Assembly (NCBI GenBank): GCA_946405205.1 | Contig: CAMJGL010000006.1 | Coordinates: 34,010-98,009 of the forward strand | Direction: 5' to 3' | DNA from: F23-B02 sp946405205 | GTDB taxonomy: Bacteria; Bacillota; Clostridia; Oscillospirales; Oscillospiraceae | Length of the DNA: 64,000 nt | Shown here: in pieces, positions 45,288-53,245 of the stretch | How positions within the stretch are numbered: position 1 is the stretch's first letter | How the letters are laid out: each line of letters begins with the position of its first letter | Translations under genes and position numbers: made by a program | Notes under the pieces: generated by a model | Told to the model about the DNA's origin: nothing | Seen by the model: the letters and a program-made list of their open reading frames with translations, nothing else | Databases searched by the model: none

Positions 45288-46871
45288 ATGAAAAAGAATC
45301 TATTAGGCTTGATACTTGCGCTGCTGATGGTATTTTCCCTGCTGCCGGCAAGCGCTCTCGCCGCAAACGTAGTACAGAGCGGCACCTGCGGCAACAACCT
45401 CACATGGACGTTTGATGAAGCAGGTGTTCTGACCATCACCGGCATAGGAGAGATGACCGATACTCCGTGGAGGTGGTATTACACCGACAGCATCAAGTCC
45501 GTCGTTATTGAAGACGGCGTGACCAGCATTTACAGCGGAGCTTTCTCTGATTGCTCCCTTCTTACAGATATCAGCATTCCCAACAGTGTTGAGAGTATTG
45601 GAGACAGCGCTTTTTCCAACTGCTCCGGTCTTACGGAAATAACTATACCGAATGGGATTACTATAATTTCTTCCCGCACATTTGATGGCTGCTCCGGTCT
45701 CACAAAAATAGACATTCCGAAAAGCGTCACGGGGTTTGATTACGCGTCATTTAGAGGCTGCTCCGGTCTCACAAAAATCGATATCCCACGCGGACTCACC
45801 GTGTTGGGAAGCAACGCATTTGAAGGCTGCTCCGGTCTCACAGAAATAACTATTCCAAAACACATTAAGCATATTGCAAGTAATCTTCTCTCCGGTTGCT
45901 CCGGACTTAAAAGTATAATTATTCCTGACAACATTCAAGAGATATACAGCTCAGCATTTTCAGGCTGTACAGGGCTTACAAGCATAACTATTCCCGAAAG
46001 TGTAACATTAATCCAGCCAAGCACGTTTGCTCAATGTACAGGACTTAAAAGCGTGGATATAAAAGGTAATGTAACATCTCTGCAAGACTCTGTTTTTTAT
46101 GGCTGCTCATCTCTTGAGAGCGTAAGCTTCTCCAACAGCGTTAAGTCAATCGGGCAAAACGCCTTCTACGGCTGCAATGCTCTCAAGGAAATATACTTCG
46201 ACGGAACCGATATGCAGTGTGCGGTGATAAATGTTGAAGACGGCAACGATGTGCTCGATGATGTCACCGTTTATTGTTCCCTCGATTACCCCTTCACCGA
46301 CATTGCCGACAGCGGCTATCGCGACTATATTTCCTTCGGTCAGGCCGTTGGCATCGTTAACGGCTACCCCGACGGCACCTTCCGTCCGCGCAACACGGTC
46401 ACCCGCGCACAGTACATCACCATGCTCTATAATATGTGCGGCAAGCCCGATGTGAGCGGCCTCACTTTGAACTTCAAAGACACAAATACCATCTCCGGCG
46501 CATACATGGACGCGGTCAAATGGGGCGTCGCGACAGGAATAGTAAGCGGCTACGGCGATAACACCTTCCGTCCCAATCAGGAGATCACCCGCGCTCAGAT
46601 GGCCACCTTCAGCTACCGTCTTATGAAGCTTGTCATCGGCGGCGAGCCCGACGCAGAGCTCAAGGCAGACTGCGGCTTCAAGGATTCGGCCAGCATAGCA
46701 AATGTCTATAAAGAGGCGGTGAACGTCATGGCAAACCTCGGCATAATAACCGGCTTTGACACCGACAACGACGGCGTGGGCGACACCTTCCGTCCCAGTG
46801 CCACCGCAAACCGCGGTCAGGCCGCGACCATCATCGTAAGAGTCGCAGCATACCTTGGCTCAGAAGAATAA
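45288..46871 (+). CDS. BspA-type leucine-rich-repeat surface protein with three SLH domains (shorter paralogue)
   Basis: Secreted protein of 527 residues: signal peptide (1-25), leader SGTCGNNLTWTFDEAGVL, about eleven LRR_5 repeats (to about residue 325) and three SLH domains (about 335-527). Its SLH part is nearly identical to that of the preceding gene, including a nucleotide stretch from the GDAELKADCGFKD region onward, while the repeat number differs. This indicates recent tandem duplication or gene conversion. AGAGGAG precedes the start. Confidence 0.92.
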   Translation: MKKNLLGLILALLMVFSLLPASALAANVVQSGTCGNNLTWTFDEAGVLTITGIGEMTDTPWRWYYTDSIKSVVIEDGVTSIYSGAFSDCSLLTDISIPNSVESIGDSAFSNCSGLTEITIPNGITIISSRTFDGCSGLTKIDIPKSVTGFDYASFRGCSGLTKIDIPRGLTVLGSNAFEGCSGLTEITIPKHIKHIASNLLSGCSGLKSIIIPDNIQEIYSSAFSGCTGLTSITIPESVTLIQPSTFAQCTGLKSVDIKGNVTSLQDSVFYGCSSLESVSFSNSVKSIGQNAFYGCNALKEIYFDGTDMQCAVINVEDGNDVLDDVTVYCSLDYPFTDIADSGYRDYISFGQAVGIVNGYPDGTFRPRNTVTRAQYITMLYNMCGKPDVSGLTLNFKDTNTISGAYMDAVKWGVATGIVSGYGDNTFRPNQEITRAQMATFSYRLMKLVIGGEPDAELKADCGFKDSASIANVYKEAVNVMANLGIITGFDTDNDGVGDTFRPSATANRGQAATIIVRVAAYLGSEE

Positions 46872-46902
46872 CGGCGGCAAACATCACATAGACAAAACTC
46901 AT

Positions 46903-46930
46903 CCCCTCGGTTCTGTTGAACCGAGGGGAT
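46903..46930. terminator. Terminator between the LRR-SLH gene and argS (copy 2)
   Basis: ATCCCCTCGGTTC pairs with GAACCGAGGGGAT with a short loop, between the convergent SLH gene and argS. The hairpin and the sequence to its right are the second copy of the block at 42795-42857. Confidence 0.85.
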
Positions 46931-46948
46931 ATTCTCTTATCGGTATTA

Positions 46949-48694
46949 TCACATTTTTTCGGGGGCGCTGACGCCGATTATGGACAGGGACACGGCTATC
47001 ACGCGGCGCACCGTGTCGGCAAGGCAGAGCCTCGCTTCGAGCACGCCGGTCTCCGCGCCCTTGATGCGGCAGGCGGTGTAAAAGCGGTGGAAGCGCGCGG
47101 CAAGCTCGGTGACAAACTTGTTGATGCGGCTGGGGTCGTAGTCGCGGGCGGCGAGGCGTATCTCCTCCGGAAGCGCCGCAAGCTGCTTTATGAGCTCGCG
47201 CTCCTGCGGGGTCGAAAGCAGCGAGACGTCCACGTCCTGCGGGGACGGCACCTCGTGACCCTCCTCGCGCAGCGCCGAGAGCATGGTGCATATCCTTGCG
47301 TGGGCGTACTGCACATAGTACACGGGGTTTTCGCTGTCCTGCCGGACGGCGAGGTCAAGGTCAAACTCCACGGGAGACTCGGGGCGGGAGTTAAAGAAGT
47401 AGCGAGCCGCGTCCACGGGTATCTCGTCGAGCAGATCCGACAGCGATATCGCCTTGCCGGTGCGCTTGGACATACGCACGGCCTCGCCGCCGCGTGTGAG
47501 CTTGACAAGCTGCATGAGCACGATATCGAGCCTGTGCTCGCCGTCGAGCCCCAGCGCGTCCATCGCGCCCTTGAGGCGGGCGACATGACCGTGGTGGTCG
47601 GCGCCCCAGACGTTTATGACCTTGTCGAAGCCGCGCTTTTCAAACTTGTTGCGGTGGTACGCAATATCGGCGGCAAAATAGGTGTAAAAGCCGTTTGCGC
47701 GGCGCAGGACATCGTCCTTGAGCTCGAGCTTTTCGATATCCTCCTCGCTCTTTCCGGCGGCGCGGAGCTTGTCCCCGAGTATCTTCGAGGTGTTCAGCCA
47801 CAGGGCTCCGTCCTTTTCGTAGGTGTAGCCCGCCTCGGTGAGCTTCGATACGCTGTCGGCTACATAGCCGCTTTCGTGCAGGCTCGATTCGTAGAACCAC
47901 TCGTCATAATTAATGCCGTAGCGGGCAAGGTCGGCCTTCATCTTGGGCAGGTTCTTCTCAAGGCCGAAGTCCGCCATCAGCTTGTGCCGCTCCTCCCGGC
48001 TCTTTTCAAGCCAGCTCTCGCCGTACTTCTCGCAGAATAAGCGCGCAAGCTCCTTTATATCGTCGCCGTGGTAGCCGTCCTCGGGGAACTCGACCGCGTC
48101 CTCGCCCTTTATGAGCTGCAGGCAGCGCGCTTCGATGCTCGATGCGAATTTTTCTATCTGATTGCCCGCGTCGTTGACGTAGAACTCGCGCCAGACATTG
48201 TAGCCGGCCCGCTCAAGCACGGAGGCCAGCGCATCGCCCAGCACGCCGCCGCGGGCGTTGCCCATGTGCATGGGGCCGGTGGGGTTTGCCGAGACAAACT
48301 CGACCATGAGCTTTTTGCCGCCGCCCATGTCGCAGCTGCCGTAGCTTTCGCCCTCGGCGGCGATATTTTTAAGTACGTCGCCGTACCATTTATCGCCCAT
48401 GCGGAAGTTCATGAAGCCCGGGCCCGCGATCTCGACTGTCTCGAACCAGCTTCCGTCAAGCTCCATATTGTCGATGAGCGCCTGAGCCGCCTTGCGCGGA
48501 GGCATTCCGAAAAGCTTTGCGCTTGCCATGGCGAAGTTCGCGGCGTAATCGCCGTTTGCGGTGTCCTTGGGTATCTCGACGCCGCCCCGAAGCTCAAGCC
48601 CCGCGGGGAGCTCGCCTTTTCCGGCCGCGGCAAGATATGCTCTGTTCACAAGCTCGGCTATCTGGTCCTTGGCCATCTGTATCATATTTGCCAT
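46949..48694 (-). CDS. argS: Arginyl-tRNA synthetase
   Basis: Class I synthetase of 581 residues. It has the N-terminal Add-1 domain, the HIGH-like motif in SANPTGPMHMGNARGG (HMGN), the class I fold with NVWGADHHGHVARLKG, and the anticodon-binding DALR domain at the C-terminus (YVQYAHARICTML). The KMSKR motif appears as RMSKRTG. Length is normal. It follows the ywiB-like gene by about 14 bases, an arrangement known from Bacillus (ywiB-argS). The 3' end overlaps the repeated block described nearby. Confidence 0.96.
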   Translation of the reverse strand: MANMIQMAKDQIAELVNRAYLAAAGKGELPAGLELRGGVEIPKDTANGDYAANFAMASAKLFGMPPRKAAQALIDNMELDGSWFETVEIAGPGFMNFRMGDKWYGDVLKNIAAEGESYGSCDMGGGKKLMVEFVSANPTGPMHMGNARGGVLGDALASVLERAGYNVWREFYVNDAGNQIEKFASSIEARCLQLIKGEDAVEFPEDGYHGDDIKELARLFCEKYGESWLEKSREERHKLMADFGLEKNLPKMKADLARYGINYDEWFYESSLHESGYVADSVSKLTEAGYTYEKDGALWLNTSKILGDKLRAAGKSEEDIEKLELKDDVLRRANGFYTYFAADIAYHRNKFEKRGFDKVINVWGADHHGHVARLKGAMDALGLDGEHRLDIVLMQLVKLTRGGEAVRMSKRTGKAISLSDLLDEIPVDAARYFFNSRPESPVEFDLDLAVRQDSENPVYYVQYAHARICTMLSALREEGHEVPSPQDVDVSLLSTPQERELIKQLAALPEEIRLAARDYDPSRINKFVTELAARFHRFYTACRIKGAETGVLEARLCLADTVRRVIAVSLSIIGVSAPEKM

Positions 48695-48708
48695 ATCTTC
48701 CGTTCCTC

Positions 48709-49131
48709 TCAGCTTCTGAGCTTTACGCTCATGTTTAGTTTATTTCTGCTTACGACGGCGTGTTCCATGTTGACGACATAGTCGATACTCAGCTCGCCGC
48801 CGTTGTCGTCAAAGACTGCATTGATTTTCCTCGTGTCAACTCCGAGTGTGGCGGCGCCGAACTGGGTATCATAGAGAAAGCTGCTCTTTTCTCCCGTTCT
48901 GAACACCATTTTTGAGTTGAGCACGCCCTTGCGCTCGACAACGATCTCATTCGGATTGATATCCACCGTGGTGGCGGTGCCCAGGAGCCCCGTTATCTCG
49001 CTTTCGAGATAGTGTATCTGATAGCCCTCCTCCGTCCGGCAGTAAATGCCGTCGGTGACGAGCTCCACGGTTTCCGCGTCGGCGCGGCTTATGCCCTGCA
49101 CACCCGTTATTGTGATAACTGCGTTCATCAT
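48709..49131 (-). CDS. ywiB: DUF1934 (YwiB-like) beta-barrel protein
   Basis: Small protein of 140 residues. Sequence features of DUF1934: an N-terminal strand, ELVTDGIYCRTEEGYQIHYLESEITGL (in parts), and VVERKGVLNSKMVF. YwiB-like proteins have a lipocalin-like barrel fold and no firm function. It is encoded between murI and argS; its start overlaps the murI stop (ATATGATG), so it is translationally coupled to murI. Confidence 0.85.
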   Translation of the reverse strand: MMNAVITITGVQGISRADAETVELVTDGIYCRTEEGYQIHYLESEITGLLGTATTVDINPNEIVVERKGVLNSKMVFRTGEKSSFLYDTQFGAATLGVDTRKINAVFDDNGGELSIDYVVNMEHAVVSRNKLNMSVKLRS

Positions 49132-49937
49132 ATCTCCTCCAGTGGGAAGGGCTCGACATACCGCACTTCGTTCCTGAGCCCGTATCCCAGCATGATCGGC
49201 GCGAGAGCGGTGAAATCCTCCACGCTGCCGCTGGTGTAATACTGCTCGTCGCCGCCGTCTGCCTGCATACCCTCGGCCTCGATATACGCCTTGAGCACGC
49301 GCGCGGAAGCGTCGGCCGCTCCGATGAGCGCGACATCCTCACCCAGGTAGTCGCTTATCGCCTCCGCGATGAGCCCATAGTGCGTGCATCCCAGCAGCAG
49401 CGCCTCAACGCCCGCTTCCTTCAGCGGTCTGAGGCTTTCCGCCACGGTCTTACGCACCTCGGCGTCGTTTGCCGTGTAGTGCCCGCGCTCGATCATAGGG
49501 ACGAATTCCGGGCAGGCCAGAGCCGTGACCTCGGCGTCAGGTCTGAGTCGGAGCAGCTCCCTCTGAAAAGCACCGCTTTCGACGCTGCATTGCGTTGCGA
49601 TCACTCCGAGCCTTTTAAGCCCCGTTCCGGCAAGCTCCTTCGCGCCCGGTGCGAGGACGCCCACGGTCTTTATCCTGTTGGCCGACAGAATATCCGGCGC
49701 GTTGCTGGAGATCGTGCCGCAGGCGGCGAGGATGGCCTTTACGCCGTTTTTCTCGGCAAAGGCGATGTTCTGGACGGCTATCTGCCTTATCTGCGCTCTT
49801 GATCTGCCGCCGTATGGCATACGTCCGGTGTCGGCAAAGTATATTATATTTTCATTTGGCATGAGCCTTCTCAGAACACGCACGGCGGTCAGCCCGCCGA
49901 GTCCCGAGTCGAATATGCCGATGGGTCTGTTGTCCAT
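49128..49937 (-). CDS. murI: Glutamate racemase
   Basis: Cofactor-independent racemase of 269 residues that supplies D-Glu for peptidoglycan. It has IGIFDSGLGGLTAVRVL, the acidic loop ADTGRMPYGGRS, and the second catalytic Cys in LLGCTHYGL. The first catalytic Cys is in LAACGTISSN, where most racemases have CNT; the Asn-to-Gly change is worth noting but the Cys is kept. The ATG at 49937 follows GGAGTAG; the longer frame has none. It overlaps the ywiB-like gene. Confidence 0.92.
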   Translation of the reverse strand: MDNRPIGIFDSGLGGLTAVRVLRRLMPNENIIYFADTGRMPYGGRSRAQIRQIAVQNIAFAEKNGVKAILAACGTISSNAPDILSANRIKTVGVLAPGAKELAGTGLKRLGVIATQCSVESGAFQRELLRLRPDAEVTALACPEFVPMIERGHYTANDAEVRKTVAESLRPLKEAGVEALLLGCTHYGLIAEAISDYLGEDVALIGAADASARVLKAYIEAEGMQADGGDEQYYTSGSVEDFTALAPIMLGYGLRNEVRYVEPFPLEEI

Positions 49938-50088
49938 ATAGATACTACTCCAAACCAAGCATTGGATGGCTTAACTTTAATATAATATGCTATAACTCCC
50001 AAAAATACAAGAAAAATTTAGAGTGGAATGTGGACGCGCAGTCTGATATAATAAAAAGAAGAGATTTTCCCGGATTGGAGGCTTGGTT

Positions 50089-50487
50089 TTGAATATAGAT
50101 CTGACAGACAAGGAATTCCGCAGACTGCTGGACATGGTATACATCGGCAACTGGATACTCAACTCCACCAGAGCCGCAGACCGCTTTGAGGACTACGACA
50201 TCGTGCAGGAGAAGCTGTTTTCCCTCTGCGCGAAAAACGGCATGCGCTCGCTCATTCAGGTCTGGCACGGTCATGTTTTCCCCTCCAAGGCCTACGAGGA
50301 CGGGGGCATCCACGAGGCCATCGCCGATTACGAGGACGCGGTGTTCTTCGACATCCTCGCCGAGGAGCTTTCACGCCGCGATCTGGGAGAGGATATCGAC
50401 GACTTCGGCGCGCTGACGGCAAGGATGGACGAATACATGGCCGAGTTTGAGAAAAACGGCGTCGCCAATCTGACCGTCGATTTATAA
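50089..50487 (+). CDS. Conserved hypothetical protein
   Basis: Soluble acidic protein of 132 residues, mostly helical (DKEFRRLLDMVYIGNWILNS, then FDILAEELSRRDLGED). I do not recognise the family. A TTG start at 50089 is chosen because GGAGG lies seven bases before it; an earlier TTG is too close to that site. It is a single-gene unit divergent from murI and closed by a strong terminator just before spoVAC. Confidence 0.6.
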   Translation: MNIDLTDKEFRRLLDMVYIGNWILNSTRAADRFEDYDIVQEKLFSLCAKNGMRSLIQVWHGHVFPSKAYEDGGIHEAIADYEDAVFFDILAEELSRRDLGEDIDDFGALTARMDEYMAEFEKNGVANLTVDL

Positions 50488-50510
50488 GCATAACTTCAGG
50501 CAAAACGGAA

Positions 50511-50548
50511 AAGCTAAGGGTATCGTTTTCGATACTCTTAGCTTTTTT
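50511..50548 (+). terminator. Strong terminator immediately before spoVAC
   Basis: A 15-bp stem (50511-50525 with 50530-50544, one G-T pair), TTTT loop and a run of T. The spoVAC ribosome site starts within a few bases of its T-run. Confidence 0.88.
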
Positions 50549-50560
50549 GGAGATATGCTT

Positions 50561-51004
50561 ATGAAAATGACAAACGAAGAATACAAGGATTATTCCGACT
50601 CCCATCAGCCGCGCTCGCGCCTCGGCCCGAATATGCTGAAGGCCTTTGTCGTGGGCGGGCTGATATGCTGCGCAGGCCAGCTCATAATGGACCTGTACAT
50701 GCGGGCGGGACTTAATAAGCTCGACGCGGGCAGCGCCACGAGCGTGACGATGGTGCTCCTGGGCGCCGCGCTGACGGGACTGGGGATATACGACCGGCTC
50801 GCGAAATTCGCCGGAGGCGGCACTCTCGTGCCCATCACGGGCTTTGCAAACTCCGTTGTCGCCCCCGCTCTTGAGTTCAAGACCGAGGGGCTCGTCACCG
50901 GCACCGCCGCGAAAATGTTCATCATCGCGGGACCCGTCATAGTATACGGCATCGGCGCCAGCGTGGTCTACGGTCTGATATTGCTGCTGTTCGGCGCGGG
51001 GTAA
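50561..51004 (+). CDS. spoVAC: SpoVAC-type sporulation membrane protein
   Basis: Integral membrane protein of 147 residues with four helices, belonging to the SpoVA family that forms the dipicolinic-acid channel of spores. Motifs: LKAFVVGGLICCAGQ, VLLGAALTGLGIYD, GGGTLVPITGFANS, and GTAAKMFIIAGPVI. In B. subtilis SpoVAC is a mechanosensitive channel component, usually followed by spoVAD and spoVAE; here neither follows. The ATG at 50561 is favoured over 50555 by ribosome-site spacing. There is no room for a promoter between the terminator and the start, so transcription must begin in or before the terminator. Confidence 0.9.
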   Translation: MKMTNEEYKDYSDSHQPRSRLGPNMLKAFVVGGLICCAGQLIMDLYMRAGLNKLDAGSATSVTMVLLGAALTGLGIYDRLAKFAGGGTLVPITGFANSVVAPALEFKTEGLVTGTAAKMFIIAGPVIVYGIGASVVYGLILLLFGAG

Positions 51005-51027
51005 AACTTCTCACGGGCAAAACCATA

Positions 51028-51070
51028 TTGACTTTGCCTGTGATTTATAATATGGTGTACACATGCACCA
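51028..51070 (+). promoter_or_regulatory. Promoter with palindromic operator candidate
   Basis: TTGACT (51028-51033), 17-base spacer, TATGGT (51051-51056). The perfect short palindrome TGGTG/CACCA (51053-51057 with 51066-51070) overlaps the -10 and start, suggesting autoregulation by the small HTH protein encoded next. Confidence 0.5.
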
Positions 51071-51096
51071 TCTTATAAACAGGCGAGGTGGCGGAG

Positions 51097-51303
51097 TTGA
51101 TAAGCTATGACCCGCTGTGGCGGACGATGAAGAGAAAGAATATCAGTCAATACAAGCTCATAAAGGACTATGGTATAGACAAAGCTCAGCTTCAGAGGCT
51201 GAGGGAGAACAGGGTCGTCAAGACCATGATACTCGATACCCTGTGCAGCATTCTTGACTGCCCGATCGAGGATGTTGTCGAACATATTCCCGACAGCAAA
51301 TAG
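51097..51303 (+). CDS. Small Cro/C1-type HTH regulator (YozG-like)
   Basis: A 68-residue protein made almost wholly of one HTH domain: SYDPLWRTMKRKNISQYKLIKDYGIDKAQLQRLREN, read in parts, ending LCSILDCPIEDVVEHIPD. A TTG start at 51097 gives the usual family start (M-I-S-Y); a GTG at 51088 is possible. It probably represses its own promoter and nearby genes. Related small regulators are common in Firmicutes. Confidence 0.8.
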   Translation: MISYDPLWRTMKRKNISQYKLIKDYGIDKAQLQRLRENRVVKTMILDTLCSILDCPIEDVVEHIPDSK

Positions 51304-51390
51304 CAGCGACGCCGCAAAAATGCCGCGCCGCTGCTTTTGCATATATGTCTCCCCAGTGCGCAAAATAACAAGCACAGGGGAGGTATGCTT

Positions 51391-51567
51391 ATGTCCAAAA
51401 AGAAAAAGACGGCTAAGGAGCAAAACGATCTGACGTATTATGAGAGGCACGGCGATCTGCCGCACTGGGAGACCGTCGCGCCGCGCGATTTCCGCGGCAG
51501 AGAGCGGGAGAAAGATCCCGACTACGAAAAGCCCCTCGCCCCCGACGGCATTTCGGGCTATTGGTGA
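51391..51567 (+). CDS. Small charged protein of unknown function
   Basis: A 58-residue hydrophilic protein with a Lys-rich start (SKKKKTAKEQ) and an acidic/basic middle (DFRGREREKDPDYEKP). GGGGAGG lies seven bases before the ATG at 51391. I do not recognise a family; the good ribosome site and coding-like composition make it a likely gene, but no more can be said. Confidence 0.5.
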   Translation: MSKKKKTAKEQNDLTYYERHGDLPHWETVAPRDFRGREREKDPDYEKPLAPDGISGYW

Positions 51568-51676
51568 TTTTTCCTTTCGTTGCTGCGCTTCAGGTAATCG
51601 TTTTTGCGGTGTCACGACCGGTGACATCGGAAGTAATTTTTACTGCACTCGCGCTCTTATCGGGTCAGTATAGCGA

Positions 51677-51705
51677 AAGCCTCCGGTCTAACTGACCGGA
51701 GGCTT
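51677..51705 (-). terminator. Terminator of the dlt-like operon
   Basis: Perfect 12-bp stem AAGCCTCCGGTC (51677-51688) with 51694-51705, just after the stop of the Sel1-repeat gene. Confidence 0.8.
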
Positions 51706-51709
51706 CGAC

Positions 51710-52684
51710 TTATATCTCGTCGAGCATTTCTCGGGAGTCCATATCGCCGTTTTCGGCGGCCTTGCGGTACCATTTTTCCGCCTCGACGCGGTCGGCCTTC
51801 GTGCCGCTGCCGATGGCATAGCAGTCGGCGACAAGGCGCATCGAGTCAACGTCGCCGCACTCGGCGGCTTTTTTGAACAGCGCAAACGCCTTTTTCGGGT
51901 TTTCCTTAACGCCGAAGCCGTTATAGTAGCAGCCGCCGGCGACGCGCATCGCGTCCACATTGCCGTTATCGGCGGAAAGCTTCATCCAGCGGAATGCCTC
52001 GGCGGGATCGGCGACGGTACCCTCGCCGTTTGCGTAGCACGCGGCAAGGTCGTGCATGGCCTCGGGATGCCCCATCTCGGCGGCGCTTTTGAACCACTCG
52101 AAGGCCTCCTTCGGGTTGGGGAAGGTGCCGCTGCCCCTGTCGTGATTGAGGGCGGTCTTGTACATCGCGTCAACGACTCCGGCCTCGGCAGCGCGCTTCA
52201 TGAGCGCGAAGGCGGCGGCTGGATCCTTCGCCGTACCGACGCCCTCCTCAAGGCACAGGGCGCTGATGTACATTGCCTCCGTATCGCCGTTTTCGGCGGC
52301 TTTTTGGGCCCACGCGAAGCATTCCTTCTCGTTTTTCGCCGTGCCTGTGCCCTTGCGGCAGCACACGGCGAGGTTCAGCATGGCCTTGACATGACCGCCC
52401 TCGGCGGCTTTTCTGAGCATCTCAAAAGCCTTTTTTTCGTCATGTCCGGCATAGCTCACGCCGCAGCGAAACTGTATCTCATTAAGGTTCTCGTCCGTCA
52501 GCACACCGAGAGCCAGCGCCTCGTCATAGTACGCGGCGGCGGGGATATCGTCCTCGTTGTCGTAGCAGACGGTGCCCTTATCGCACAGGATCTTCGTCTT
52601 TTCAAGCTCGCTTTTATCCGAGCCCATTATCGCCTCGATATCGGCAAAAGCCGCTTCCGCGGTCATAGGTACATACTTGCTCAT
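51710..52684 (-). CDS. Sel1-like repeat protein
   Basis: Protein of 324 residues with about six Sel1-like (TPR-related) repeats of 36 residues (pattern A....A...G...A...L...Y..G.GT..), e.g. AEMGHPEAMHDLAACYANGEG in parts. No signal peptide is visible, so it is probably cytoplasmic and acts as a protein-protein scaffold. It is the last gene of the minus-strand dlt-like operon, three bases after the lipoprotein gene. Confidence 0.88.
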   Translation of the reverse strand: MSKYVPMTAEAAFADIEAIMGSDKSELEKTKILCDKGTVCYDNEDDIPAAAYYDEALALGVLTDENLNEIQFRCGVSYAGHDEKKAFEMLRKAAEGGHVKAMLNLAVCCRKGTGTAKNEKECFAWAQKAAENGDTEAMYISALCLEEGVGTAKDPAAAFALMKRAAEAGVVDAMYKTALNHDRGSGTFPNPKEAFEWFKSAAEMGHPEAMHDLAACYANGEGTVADPAEAFRWMKLSADNGNVDAMRVAGGCYYNGFGVKENPKKAFALFKKAAECGDVDSMRLVADCYAIGSGTKADRVEAEKWYRKAAENGDMDSREMLDEI

Positions 52685-52687
52685 GCT

Positions 52688-53245
52688 TTAGCCCTCATCC
52701 GTCTGATTTGCGGCCACGCAGTATTCTGCGGCGGCAAGCGTGCCGTCGTCGCCGGCCTTGAGCCTGAGCATGGTCGAGCCGGAAACGAGCTTATAAACGC
52801 CGCCTGACTGGGTCACCTTGATGGAATCGGGATAGTCGGGAGCCCCCATCAGGGCGAGCGCCTCGTCCATATCCATGCCTATCTTCACGCCCTGCGGGTT
52901 TGAAACGGTGTCGTCGGCAAGGGTGATGCCGGTGATGCGCAGGGTGCCGTCAACGTCGTTTACCATGACCTCAAAGCCGTCGTAGTAATAGAACAGATCC
53001 TTGCCCTGATAGGCGCAGCTGTCCGACTCAAAGGTTCCCTGCGGCTCGCCGAGGGCATCCAGCACCTCCTCGGCGGGATCCATGATGCCGAATTTCACCT
53101 CGCCCGAGACGTAATACAGCTCGCCGTAATCGGGGCTGTAGTCATCCTTGCCGGTCTCGGCTCCCGAGGGAGCATCATCGCCGCCGCAGGCGCACAGGGC
53201 AAGGGTCATGAGCATTGCAAGTACAAGCGCAGTTATCTTCTTCAT
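52688..53245 (-). CDS. Lipoprotein with SmpA-like repeats, unknown function
   Basis: Exported lipoprotein of 185 residues. Signal peptide and lipobox LCAC (Cys20). The mature part has two similar segments (FGIMDPAEEVLDALGEP and VKIGMDMDEALALMGAPD), each with the turn-helix look of SmpA/OmlA-type modules. Its ATG overlaps the stop of the upstream SGNH-like gene (ATGA), so it is translationally coupled and part of the same system. Its role may be at the membrane-wall face. Confidence 0.8.
   Translation of the reverse strand: MKKITALVLAMLMTLALCACGGDDAPSGAETGKDDYSPDYGELYYVSGEVKFGIMDPAEEVLDALGEPQGTFESDSCAYQGKDLFYYYDGFEVMVNDVDGTLRITGITLADDTVSNPQGVKIGMDMDEALALMGAPDYPDSIKVTQSGGVYKLVSGSTMLRLKAGDDGTLAAAEYCVAANQTDEG

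Noticed and set aside
46916..48781. Plus-strand open frames over argS
   Set aside because: Shadows of argS; no ribosome sites.
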